Of a DNA stretch of 12,165 nucleotides, positions 1 through 6,910 are shown piece by piece. How positions within the stretch are numbered: position 1 is the stretch's first letter; each line of letters starts with the position of its first letter. The translations under genes were made by a program, and so were the position numbers. The notes beneath the pieces are model-generated. The model saw nothing but the letters and a program-made list of their open reading frames with translations, was not told where the DNA came from and did no database searches. The stretch is taken from assembly GCA_947304065.1 (NCBI GenBank), contig CAMZAI010000075.1, positions 1 through 12,165 of the forward strand, in the 5' to 3' direction. Source of the DNA: an uncultured Clostridia bacterium. GTDB taxonomy: Bacteria; Bacillota; Clostridia; Lachnospirales; Lachnospiraceae.

Positions 1-1710
1 ATCGAGCAGAGCAACAGCCTTTGCTGTCTGCTGGATACGTCCGATATTCGCCGCGATCTGCTCCCGGATCTGCGTGAACAGATCGTACTCGAGCGCAAAA
101 AGACGGCTCTCGGCGTTCACGATCTTGTCCTCGAGATCTTTTAGCTCAGGCGTGGTATAACGCTCTGCGCCTGTCAGAGTCTGGCGTCTCGTCCAGTCCT
201 CAGGCACCTGGTCCTTAAAGGAATTCGTAACCTCAAGGCAATATCCGAAATTCCTGCTGAACTTGATCTTCAGATTCCTGATTCCGGTGCGGTCGCGCTC
301 CTTTGCCTCAAGGTCTGCCAGCCAGTTCTTACCCTCGGTTTTGGCGTTCCTTAAAGTGTCTATCTCTTCGTTGTAACCGGTCTTAAAGATACCGCCCTCC
401 TTGATCTGCACGGGCGGATCGTCGATTATCGCGTCGGTAATCAGGCTGCGGATATCCTGCAGCGGATCGAGCCTGTCATGAATATCGCGAAGAAGGGCCG
501 ATTTAAACTGGTCGCACAGAAGCCTGATCGACGGCAGCATCTCAAGCGACGAAGCAAATGCTATCAGGTCCCTCGGATTCGCGTTTCGGTAGCTGATGCG
601 TCCCGCGAGACGCTCGAGGTCATAGATCGTATTCAGATACTCCCTGATCTCCTCGCGGTCGATATAGGCGTTCTTCAGCTCTTCAACGGCGTCCAGGCGG
701 TCATCGATATCCTGCTTCTCAAGCATCGGCTGCTCGATAAAAGTCCTCAGCATTCTCGCGCCCATGGCGGTCTTCGTCTTATCCACAACCCAGAGCAGCG
801 AACCGCGCCTGTTCTTCTCGCGGAGTGTCTCGCACAGCTCGAGATTACGCCTCGTGGAATTGTCTATGATCATGTATCTGCCGTTGATATAAGGCAGAAT
901 GGATGTAATGTGCTCCAGGGAGATCATCTGCGTCTCATAAAGGAACTTGAGCACCGCAGACGCGGAAATAAGGCCGAATTCGTATTGCGAAAGCCCGAGA
1001 TCGTTTATGTTATTAACTTTAAAATGCTCACAGAGCAGCTTTTTCCCTTCATTTTCATCGAAAAAGCTCTCATCGAGGGAAGAAATGCATATCCTGTCGC
1101 GCTCTCTTAGCACGTCGAAGTCTATGCCGCTCATCAGTGCCGCCGAATTGCAGACGATCTCCGACGGACTGTAGGCGTTAATCTCGTCGAGCACGCGTCC
1201 GGCTGAATCGCACTCGGTCATATGGAAATCGCCCGTCGACACATCGACAAAGGACAGCCCGAACACATCGCCAGTATAATACAGGCACATCAGGTAATTA
1301 TTCTTCGATTCCTCGAGAGACTGCGCTGAAATATTGGTTCCGGGGGTAACGATACGGATGACTTCACGCTTAACAAGACCCTTCGCAAGCTTGGGGTCCT
1401 CGACCTGCTCGCAGATCGCGACCTTATAGCCGTTCTCCACCAGCCTGTTCATATTGTTTTCGTAAGCATGATAAGGAATTCCGCACATGGCGGCGCGAAG
1501 CTCCAGCCCGCAGGCCTTCGCTGTCAGAGTGAGCTCCAGCTCTCTCGATGCGATGACCGCATCGTCAAAGAACATCTCATAAAAATCGCCCAGCCTGTAA
1601 AAAAGTATACAGTCCGGGTACTTCTGTTTGACCTCTATATATTGCTTAAAGCCCGGAGTCACATCATCGATATTGATCTCCGAAAGCTTCGTCAATGACT
1701 GCTCAGGCAT
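1..1710 (-). CDS. mutS: DNA mismatch repair protein MutS (N-terminal 570 residues, truncated by window edge)
   Basis: MutS binds mispaired or looped DNA and starts methyl-independent mismatch repair with MutL. I translated this frame by hand; it is open from the ATG at 1710 to the left edge and begins MPEQSLTKLSEINIDDVTPG. Residues 41-47 read GDFYEMF, which contains the Phe-X-Glu mismatch-reading motif (F43, E45). The core domain shows RRNLELCETLREKNRRGSLL followed by a DKTKTAMGARMLRTFIEQPM block, both typical of bacterial MutS1. The clamp region ends near the window edge. The ATPase (Walker A/B) and C-terminal helix-turn-helix, roughly 300 residues in the family, are outside the window, so intactness cannot be judged. 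The start is supported by GGAGGG at 1721-1726, 10 nt upstream. The gene is separated from the wall hydrolase before it by a terminator and has its own candidate promoter. Annotation is near certain; only completeness is unknown. Confidence 0.97.
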   Translation of the reverse strand, partial: MPEQSLTKLSEINIDDVTPGFKQYIEVKQKYPDCILFYRLGDFYEMFFDDAVIASRELELTLTAKACGLELRAAMCGIPYHAYENNMNRLVENGYKVAICEQVEDPKLAKGLVKREVIRIVTPGTNISAQSLEESKNNYLMCLYYTGDVFGLSFVDVSTGDFHMTECDSAGRVLDEINAYSPSEIVCNSAALMSGIDFDVLRERDRICISSLDESFFDENEGKKLLCEHFKVNNINDLGLSQYEFGLISASAVLKFLYETQMISLEHITSILPYINGRYMIIDNSTRRNLELCETLREKNRRGSLLWVVDKTKTAMGARMLRTFIEQPMLEKQDIDDRLDAVEELKNAYIDREEIREYLNTIYDLERLAGRISYRNANPRDLIAFASSLEMLPSIRLLCDQFKSALLRDIHDRLDPLQDIRSLITDAIIDDPPVQIKEGGIFKTGYNEEIDTLRNAKTEGKNWLADLEAKERDRTGIRNLKIKFSRNFGYCLEVTNSFKDQVPEDWTRRQTLTGAERYTTPELKDLEDKIVNAESRLFALEYDLFTQIREQIAANIGRIQQTAKAVALLD

Positions 1711-1751
1711 ACTGCCAAATCCCTCCGAAATCTTTCTTCCCTAACTGAATT

Positions 1752-1780
1752 ATTTTACCATTTTGGGAGGGATAATGCAA
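1752..1780 (-). promoter_or_regulatory. Candidate sigma-A promoter for mutS
   Basis: On the minus strand a TTGCAT hexamer (1775-1780) is followed after exactly 17 bp by TAAAAT (1752-1757). The -10 is preceded by TGG, giving an extended -10 (TGn) that could compensate for a -35 matching the consensus only at TTG. It lies between the upstream terminator and the mutS ribosome binding site, leaving a leader of about 35 nt. The position is what would be expected for an independent mutS promoter, but the call rests on motif match alone. Confidence 0.5.
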
Positions 1781-1810
1781 ATAAATGTGCGAGCTGCAGA
1801 ACGGGCTGTT

Positions 1811-1843
1811 AAATAAGAAAGCTGCGCCCTCTCGGACGCAGCT
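1811..1843 (-). terminator. Rho-independent terminator of the NlpC/P60 gene
   Basis: Read on the minus strand, AGCTGCGTCC (1834-1843), loop GAGA, and GGGCGCAGCT (1820-1829) form a 10-bp stem with one G-T wobble and a GNRA-type tetraloop. It is followed by TTTCTTATTT (1811-1819 and flank). It starts 36 nt beyond the stop of the hydrolase gene and precedes the mutS promoter. The T tract is interrupted, so some read-through into mutS is possible. Confidence 0.85.
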
Positions 1844-1879
1844 CCCTGTAAACCCACAGATAACTTTTTCAAATACCTC

Positions 1880-2983
1880 TTAATCGATAAAATTCTTTAT
1901 TTTCAGCACTTTGCGATAATTAACCGAAGAGATCTTGCAGCCGCTGGCTCTGCCGGCCTCGTGAATGATCTGGCCGTTGCCGATGTAGATCGCGACATGA
2001 TTCACATGTCCGCTCGAATCACCGTAGAATACCAGGTCTCCGGGCTTTGCGGAAGATAATGTAACCTTCTTGCCCTTCGAGCAGGATGCAAGCTCGGTGG
2101 AGGTGCGGGGCATATTCTTTGTGCTGATGCCTACCGCTCTGTAAACCGCAAGGCAGAAGCCCGAGCAATCGGCGCCGGTCTTGAGCGAGTTGCCGCCCCA
2201 GACGTACTTAAGTCCGATGTGCTTCTTGGCCTCGATAACGATGGCCGCGCGAAGCGACGAAAGATTGCTTGCGGAATCAGCTCCCACAATAGATGTCATG
2301 GAAACCGCTCTTACCCAGTCATAGGCTACAGTAACCAGACTCTTGGAAATATAGCCTTCCATATCGTCCAGATATGCCTTGACCCAGAGATTGGTCTCGT
2401 CGTCCTTATTTACAACAGTCTCTTCGATGACTACAAGAGCTTCACCATTGGTAACTGTAGCAAGAATGTTATCAGCGCTTACAGTATCGGGTGTTGAACG
2501 GAAGTTAACGGTTCCGGCATTAACGGTAGCCATGAGCTTCGCGAGCTCTTCCGCCTTCTTTCTTCCCTCTTCTCCCGTGTACAGATAATCGCATGATACG
2601 TATCCTGTAACAGAACCGGATTCGATCTTTGCCCAGCTGTTGTCCTCAGTAAGTTCAAGGACGGTACACATGCCATTCTTCGGCAGGTAACCTACGACTC
2701 CGTATGAGGTTCCTGCGCCGGAACGAATATTAACATAATCATTGACCTTAGCAATAGCAACATTTTCCGGGATCGTGACTACGTCTGCCAGCAATGCACC
2801 CGAAGCACCTTCATCATCATTGCTAACTTTTGCATAGTATTTCTCTAAGAAATACGAAACTCCTCCCAGTGCTTCATCCCCCGTCAAATAACCGGCACTG
2901 ACGTATGTCGTTCCCCCCAAAAGGCATACAATAAGAGAAATTGAAAGTATTAAACTGAATTTCTTAAATGCTGTCAATTTCAA
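1880..2983 (-). CDS. Secreted cell-wall hydrolase: signal peptide, two SH3b domains, C-terminal NlpC/P60 domain
   Basis: Predicted secreted cysteine peptidase that cuts peptidoglycan stem peptides (NlpC/P60 family, typically D-Glu-diamino acid endopeptidases). The 367 residues begin with a signal peptide: K-rich n-region, hydrophobic stretch at about 9-24, and likely type I cleavage after VSA30. A linker to about 75 is followed by SH3b domain 1 (about 76-136, VNIRSGAG at 84-91) and SH3b domain 2 (about 150-220, VNFRSTPD at 159-166); such domains usually bind the wall. The catalytic domain spans about 245-367 with Cys273 in DCSGF, His329 in NHVAIYIGNG and His341 in IIHEAG as the expected triad. 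Translation starts at TTG, supported by AGGAGGT at 2993-2999. The gene is monocistronic, with its own consensus promoter and terminator. No transmembrane anchor or sortase signal is visible after the signal peptide. Exact bond specificity cannot be read from sequence. Confidence 0.93.
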   Translation of the reverse strand: MKLTAFKKFSLILSISLIVCLLGGTTYVSAGYLTGDEALGGVSYFLEKYYAKVSNDDEGASGALLADVVTIPENVAIAKVNDYVNIRSGAGTSYGVVGYLPKNGMCTVLELTEDNSWAKIESGSVTGYVSCDYLYTGEEGRKKAEELAKLMATVNAGTVNFRSTPDTVSADNILATVTNGEALVVIEETVVNKDDETNLWVKAYLDDMEGYISKSLVTVAYDWVRAVSMTSIVGADSASNLSSLRAAIVIEAKKHIGLKYVWGGNSLKTGADCSGFCLAVYRAVGISTKNMPRTSTELASCSKGKKVTLSSAKPGDLVFYGDSSGHVNHVAIYIGNGQIIHEAGRASGCKISSVNYRKVLKIKNFID

Positions 2984-2992
2984 GACTGTTTT

Positions 2993-2999
2993 ACCTCCT
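2993..2999 (-). promoter_or_regulatory. Strong ribosome binding site that supports a TTG start
   Basis: AGGAGGT lies 9 nt before the TTG codon at 2983-2981 on the minus strand. It is the only strong Shine-Dalgarno nearby, the signal peptide begins directly after it, and no in-frame ATG exists before the mature domain region. This fixes the non-ATG start of the NlpC/P60 gene. Confidence 0.85.
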
Positions 3000-3043
3000 A
3001 GTGAAAAGTCAAATATTACGTTTTTATTACAATTCCTTAATAC

Positions 3044-3072
3044 ATATTACAAGGCTGACACAATTTTGTCAA
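3044..3072 (-). promoter_or_regulatory. Consensus sigma-A-type promoter of the NlpC/P60 gene
   Basis: On the minus strand a perfect TTGACA (3067-3072) is separated by 17 bp from TAATAT (3044-3049), one base off consensus. Transcription would start near 3037, giving a leader of about 50 nt that contains the AGGAGGT site. The -35 box sits inside an inverted repeat (3061-3080). This is the best promoter in the window and implies that the hydrolase is expressed apart from the genes before it. Confidence 0.85.
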
Positions 3073-3080
3073 GAAAATTG
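3061..3080. repeat. Inverted repeat spanning the -35 box (possible operator)
   Basis: CAATTTT and AAAATTG are perfect 7-bp inverted repeats separated by 6 bp; the middle contains part of the TTGACA -35 element on the minus strand. The position would let a dimeric regulator compete with RNA polymerase. The arms are AT-rich, so chance occurrence in this AT-rich gap cannot be excluded, and no regulator is encoded nearby. Confidence 0.4.
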
Positions 3081-3082
3081 AA

Positions 3083-3128
3083 CAAAAAAAATGGATATTT
3101 TGGTAAAAATTACAACAAAATATCCATT
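3083..3128 (-). terminator. AT-rich rho-independent terminator at the end of the lepB-udk gene run
   Basis: A perfect 13-bp inverted repeat, AATGGATATTTTG (3090-3102) and CAAAATATCCATT (3116-3128), flanks a 13-nt loop. On the minus strand it runs straight into eight T residues (3084-3091). The loop itself can form a smaller GTAA/TTAC pairing. It lies about 70 nt past the udk stop and just before the NlpC/P60 promoter. A second, weaker hairpin upstream (TGTAG-TAC-CTACA, 3157-3169, followed by six T) may add to termination. The stem is long but AT-rich, so strength is uncertain. Confidence 0.75.
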
Positions 3129-3198
3129 AGATATAGTTAAGAATTATTTTAAAAAATGTAGGTACTACAGAGTCGCGAAACGAAACCGTTTACTGAGC

Positions 3199-3813
3199 TT
3201 ATCTTAAGATGCTCTTGATCCTTTCATTGATCATCTCCAGGGCTACGCTGTTCTGGCCGCCTCTGGGGATTATCACGTCTGCGTAACGCTTCGAGGGCTC
3301 GACGAACTGGTCGTGCATCGGCTTAACCGTCGTGGTGTACTGAGTCAGTACGGAATCAAGCGAACGTCCTCTTTCCTTAACATCTCGTAATATTCTTCTC
3401 GCAAGTCTCTCGTCTGAGTCTGTGTCAACAAAGATCTTGATATCCATCAGCCTTCTGAGCTCTTCATTCTCAAATACAAGGATTCCTTCGACAATGATAA
3501 CGCGCTTCGGCTCCACATGTATGGTCTCGTCGACCCTGTTGTGGATCGTAAAGTCATAGACAGGCGCGTCAACCGCCTTTCCGGCCTTCAGATCGCGTAC
3601 ATCGCGGATCAGACGGTCGGTCTCGAAAGCGTTCGGATGATCGTAATTGATCTTCGTGCGCTCTTCATAAGTCATGTCATTGTGAGGAAGGTAATAAAAG
3701 TCGTGCGATAAAAGCTCGACATTGTCGCCGAATTCCTCTTTGATCTTCTGTGCTACTGTTGTTTTTCCGGAAGCGGTACCACCCGCAATTCCGATGATGA
3801 TGCAATCACTCAT
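3199..3813 (-). CDS. udk: Uridine kinase (uridine/cytidine salvage)
   Basis: Udk phosphorylates uridine or cytidine to UMP or CMP with a nucleoside triphosphate, in cytoplasmic pyrimidine salvage. The 204-residue length matches the family (about 205-215). The P-loop GGTASGKT is at 11-18. SHDFYY at 36-41 carries the conserved Asp (D38), followed by NYDHPNAF at 56-63. VEG at 108-110 and the lid region RRILRDVKERGRS (139-151) follow; EPSKRYADVIIPRGG at 172-186 is also family-typical. The ATG at 3813 has AGGAGGT six bases before it; an ATG five bases further upstream reaches a stop after two codons, so it is not the start. The gene is last in the presumed operon, 56 nt after gpsA, with a hairpin in the gap and a terminator behind it. 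Function is confident. Confidence 0.96.
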   Translation of the reverse strand: MSDCIIIGIAGGTASGKTTVAQKIKEEFGDNVELLSHDFYYLPHNDMTYEERTKINYDHPNAFETDRLIRDVRDLKAGKAVDAPVYDFTIHNRVDETIHVEPKRVIIVEGILVFENEELRRLMDIKIFVDTDSDERLARRILRDVKERGRSLDSVLTQYTTTVKPMHDQFVEPSKRYADVIIPRGGQNSVALEMINERIKSILR

Positions 3814-3838
3814 GACATGACCTCCTATAAATTATAAG

Positions 3839-3865
3839 CCATCGTGCGGTCGGTTCCGCCGATGG
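3839..3865 (-). other. Bulged hairpin between gpsA and udk
   Basis: CCATCG-GCGG, a 6-nt loop, then CCGC-A-CGATGG on the minus strand give a 10-bp GC-rich stem with a single bulged A. It begins 4 nt after the gpsA stop codon and ends about 14 nt before the udk ribosome binding site. What follows is CTTATAATTT rather than a T tract, so it is a poor terminator. It could protect or process the mRNA, or attenuate read-through into udk. The pairing is seen; the role is a guess. Confidence 0.5.
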
Positions 3866-3869
3866 TATC

Positions 3870-4880
3870 CTACCAGCTCATGGAACCGTGTTCCGCTCTT
3901 CTTTCGCGCAGCAGAAGCTCAGAAACGGCTTCGCGCGCGGGCTTTCCTTCAAAGAGGATCTTATTTACCTGTTCAACTATGGGCATCTCGACATTGTACT
4001 TCTGAGCGAGCTTTAACGCCGCCTTCGCGCAATGAACGCCCTCTACGACCTGATTGACTTCCTTCATCGCCGATTCGGTATCCATGCCCTGTCCGATCAG
4101 ATTGCCGGCCTTCCAGTTACGGCTGTGATGCGATGTGCATGTAACGAACAGATCGCCTATGCCCGAAAGTCCGCAGAGCGTCTCGAGCTTCGCTCCCATC
4201 GCGAGTCCGAGACGGTTGATCTCAGCGAGACCTCTGGTCATCAGGGCCGCCTTTGTATTGTCACCGAAGCCGAGTCCGTCGGACATACCTGCCGCAAGCG
4301 CGATGACATTCTTTACCGAGCCTCCGAGTTCGACGCCGATCACGTCGTCGCTCGTATAAACCCTGAAGGTATCGGTCATGAACATATCCTGCAGATACTC
4401 GGCCGTTGCGCGGTCATGTGAAGCCACTACAACTGTAGTAGGAATCAGACGGCTCACCTCTTCGGCGTGGGAAGGTCCCGAAAGCACCGAATTGTTGCCC
4501 TGAGGGATCTCCTCGTTCAGGATATCGAGCAGCGTATAAAGCGTAGCCTCTTCAATACCCTTCGCGACATTGACTATCCTCTGTCCGTCCTTGATAAAAG
4601 GACTTACAAGATGCGCGGTCGAGCGCACGAAAGGCGACGCTACCGCAAAGACTATAAGCTCCGGCTCCGAGGTCCTGCATGCGTATTCATAATCGCAGGT
4701 GAGCTTTACGGAATCCGGAAGCACCGCTCCCGGAAGATTCTTGATATAGCTCCTGTCGGCCTCGAGGGTCTTTATCTCATTCTCAAGCTTTGACCAAAGG
4801 ATAACATCCTTTCCTTTGTTCGCAAGAAGTATGGTAATGGCGGTACCCCAGGTACCGGCGCCGAGTACTGTAACAGACAT
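3870..4880 (-). CDS. gpsA: NAD(P)H-dependent glycerol-3-phosphate dehydrogenase
   Basis: GpsA reduces dihydroxyacetone phosphate to sn-glycerol-3-phosphate in the cytoplasm, supplying the backbone for phospholipids. The 336 residues match family length. The N-terminal Rossmann motif is GAGTWG (7-12). AKGIE at 106-110 and SGPSHAEE at 134-141 mark the substrate pocket, where the family has SGPSFAXE, so His replaces the usual Phe. The catalytic Lys is K190 in GGSVKNVIALAAGMSDGLGF, followed by NTKAALMTRGLAE (208-220), where the conserved Arg binds phosphate. SGIGDLFVTCTSHHSRN (239-255) is the family C-terminal signature. AGGAGG lies six bases before the ATG. It follows plsY by 21 nt, placing the producer and the user of glycerol-3-phosphate in one transcript. 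Confidence 0.97.
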   Translation of the reverse strand: MSVTVLGAGTWGTAITILLANKGKDVILWSKLENEIKTLEADRSYIKNLPGAVLPDSVKLTCDYEYACRTSEPELIVFAVASPFVRSTAHLVSPFIKDGQRIVNVAKGIEEATLYTLLDILNEEIPQGNNSVLSGPSHAEEVSRLIPTTVVVASHDRATAEYLQDMFMTDTFRVYTSDDVIGVELGGSVKNVIALAAGMSDGLGFGDNTKAALMTRGLAEINRLGLAMGAKLETLCGLSGIGDLFVTCTSHHSRNWKAGNLIGQGMDTESAMKEVNQVVEGVHCAKAALKLAQKYNVEMPIVEQVNKILFEGKPAREAVSELLLRERRAEHGSMSW

Positions 4881-4901
4881 GTCTGTCCTCCTGCAGGTAT
4901 A

Positions 4902-5567
4902 TTATTTATTCTCGGATTCCGAAGCCTCTTTTGCCGCGGGATCCACATGCTGTCCAACCTTGTTCTCCGTGCCGTTCGCGAGTCTTACGATGTTCGCGCG
5001 ATGTCTGAACAGCGCGGATAATGTGAACAGGCAGGTGATCGCGATCAGCCAGCCGTAATAGGGATCCGACGACTTCGTAAGGATAACCCATATCGGGAAA
5101 AGGAACGAAACGCAGATCGATCCGAGCGAAACATACTTCGAAAGATAGATCACTCCGCCGAAAATGATGGTTCCGGGAATGAGGATCCAGGGATCGAACG
5201 CCACGAATACGCCGCCTGTCGCCGCAATACCCTTGCCGCCCTTAAAATGCAGCCATACGGGATAATTGTGACCGATAACGCACATGATACCGAATACCAG
5301 CATCAGCAGGCTGCACTCGTCCATGCCCTTAAAAAGCACGTATTTCATGATCGTAAGCGGGATGAATGCCTTCAGGAAATCACCGATAAATGTGATGATC
5401 CCGGCCTTTTTGCCCATAACCCTGAACGCGTTCGTAGTGCCCGCGTTGCCGCTTCCGTAGTCCCTGATATCGAGATGATTGGTCTTACCGATGATATAGC
5501 TCGTCGAAAAAGTACCGATCAGATATCCGCTGACTATGCATAAAATAATCTCAGTAGCAAGATTCAT
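4902..5567 (-). CDS. plsY: Acyl phosphate:glycerol-3-phosphate acyltransferase PlsY
   Basis: PlsY is the membrane enzyme that moves an acyl group from acyl phosphate to position 1 of glycerol-3-phosphate, giving lysophosphatidic acid. The three conserved motifs are present: SGNAGTTNAFR (39-49), GHNYPVWLHFKGGKG (99-113, with the glycine-rich lysine segment thought to bind phosphate) and HRANIVRLANGTEN (189-202). Hydrophobic segments lie at about 4-24, 55-77, 86-100, 115-140, 146-164 and 172-187. The 221-residue protein ends in a short polar tail (about 203-221, rich in Glu, Ser and Lys) that is slightly longer than in many homologues. AGAGGT overlapping the der stop precedes the ATG by 9 nt, and only 14 nt separate the genes, so translation is probably coupled to der. 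Confidence 0.97.
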   Translation of the reverse strand: MNLATEIILCIVSGYLIGTFSTSYIIGKTNHLDIRDYGSGNAGTTNAFRVMGKKAGIITFIGDFLKAFIPLTIMKYVLFKGMDECSLLMLVFGIMCVIGHNYPVWLHFKGGKGIAATGGVFVAFDPWILIPGTIIFGGVIYLSKYVSLGSICVSFLFPIWVILTKSSDPYYGWLIAITCLFTLSALFRHRANIVRLANGTENKVGQHVDPAAKEASESENK

Positions 5568-5581
5568 TTCAAAATAACCTC

Positions 5582-6910
5582 TTACTGTTCTTTTTCGCTT
5601 CTCTCACGGATCAGTATCCTGATCGAAGTGCCCGAAAATCCGAATGCTTCACGTATCTTATTCTCAATGTAGCGCTGATACGAGAAATGGAAAAGCTCCT
5701 TGTCGTTGCAGAAAATAACGAATGTCGGAGGCTTAACCGAAACCTGCGTGATGTAGTAGAGCTTCAGCCTCTTGCCCTTGTCTGTGGGCGGCTGCTGAAG
5801 AACGACAGCCTCGGCAAGTATCTCGTTAAGTACGCCGGTCTTAACTCTCAGGTTCTGGTTCTGTATAACGACCTCGATCGACTCGAATATCTTGTTCACG
5901 CGCTGTCCCGTCGCCGCGGAAATGTAAAGGATCTCCGCGTAAGGGATGAAGCTCAAAGTCTGCGCGATCTTGTCGCGGAACTTGTACATGGTCTTGTCAT
6001 CCTTCTCGATGGCGTCCCACTTATTGACCGCGATAATGATTCCGCGTCCGCGCTCGTGCGCGATTCCGACGATCTTCGCATCCTGTTCGGTGATACCCTC
6101 GGTCGCGTCGATCATAAGGATCACGATATCCGATTTCTCAACCGCGCTTACGGTGCGCACGATCATGTATTTCTCAAGGTCCTCTTTGATCTTGTTCTTG
6201 CGGCGCAGTCCCGCGGTATCGACGAAAATGTATTCTTTGCCGTCATGCTCGACGATGGTGTCTATCGAATCCCTCGTGGTACCCGCAACATCCGAAACGA
6301 TGCAGCGGTTCTCGCCGAGAAGCCTGTTGATCAGCGAAGATTTGCCGACATTGGGCTTGCCTACCACAGCGATCCTCGGACGCTCGTCCTCATCGCCGGT
6401 CTCTTCCTCTGCCGGGAAATACTTCACAAGCTCGTCGAGCAGCTCGCCGAAGCCCTGCTTATTGCTCGAGGAAACGGCGATCGGATCGCCGAGACCGAGA
6501 TTGTAGAACTCGTAAACATCAGCCTCAAGCTGTTTGAAATTGTCGACTTTATTAACGGTCAGAACAACCGGCTTCTGCGAACGGCGCAGCATATCGGCCA
6601 CCTTGAAGTCCGCATCGACCAGTCCCTGCCTTACATCTACCAGGAACACGATAACGTCGGCCGTATCGATCGCGATCTCGGCCTGCTCTCTCATCGATTT
6701 AAGAATGGTGTCCGAAGAATCGGGCTCGATTCCGCCCGTGTCTATGATGGTAAACGACCTGTCAAGCCATGTAGCGTCGGCGTAAAGGCGGTCCCTCGTG
6801 ATTCCGGGATAATCCTTTACGATCGAAAGCTGCTCACCAGCCAGGGCGTTGAATAATGTGGATTTGCCGACATTAGGCCTGCCGACTATCGCCACTATCG
6901 GTTTGCTCAT
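5582..6910 (-). CDS. der: Ribosome-associated GTPase Der (EngA), two tandem G domains
   Basis: Der is an essential GTPase that assists late assembly of the 50S ribosomal subunit. The 442-residue protein has its first G domain with GRPNVGKS (10-17), DTGG (57-60) and NKVD (120-123). An acidic linker (about 165-178) leads to the second G domain with GKPNVGKS (184-191), DTAG (231-234), NKWD (296-299) and SAATG (331-335). The C-terminal KH-like domain covers about 354-440. All nucleotide-binding motifs are intact and the length is standard. The first 38 bp overlap the end of the DUF512 gene. The Shine-Dalgarno (GAGAGGAT) is only moderate and lies in that gene's coding sequence, so coupling to upstream translation is likely. 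Confidence 0.98.
   Translation of the reverse strand: MSKPIVAIVGRPNVGKSTLFNALAGEQLSIVKDYPGITRDRLYADATWLDRSFTIIDTGGIEPDSSDTILKSMREQAEIAIDTADVIVFLVDVRQGLVDADFKVADMLRRSQKPVVLTVNKVDNFKQLEADVYEFYNLGLGDPIAVSSSNKQGFGELLDELVKYFPAEEETGDEDERPRIAVVGKPNVGKSSLINRLLGENRCIVSDVAGTTRDSIDTIVEHDGKEYIFVDTAGLRRKNKIKEDLEKYMIVRTVSAVEKSDIVILMIDATEGITEQDAKIVGIAHERGRGIIIAVNKWDAIEKDDKTMYKFRDKIAQTLSFIPYAEILYISAATGQRVNKIFESIEVVIQNQNLRVKTGVLNEILAEAVVLQQPPTDKGKRLKLYYITQVSVKPPTFVIFCNDKELFHFSYQRYIENKIREAFGFSGTSIRILIRERSEKEQ

Noticed and set aside
478..1110. 210-codon plus-strand frame opposite mutS
   Set aside because: Antisense to the clear MutS reading frame on the minus strand; no recognisable domain and no convincing start site.
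2479..2676. 65-codon minus-strand frame inside the NlpC/P60 gene
   Set aside because: It is an alternate frame of the SH3b domain region with no ribosome site and Arg/Ser-rich out-of-frame composition.
2984..3198. Small ORF or ncRNA in the longest intergenic gap
   Set aside because: The 215-bp gap is accounted for by terminator hairpins, a promoter and a short leader; no open frame with a ribosome site or larger RNA fold is seen.
3831..3836. Perfect TATAAT before udk on the minus strand
   Set aside because: No -35 match exists at 16-18 bp, where the sequence is GC-rich hairpin. The start point would fall in the ribosome binding site, leaving almost no leader. More likely a chance match in an AT-rich spacer.
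5687..6856. 389-codon open frame on the plus strand opposite der
   Set aside because: It lies wholly antisense to der, whose complete G motifs and family length explain the region. The translation resembles no domain I recognise and is a typical by-product of codon bias in GC-rich genes.
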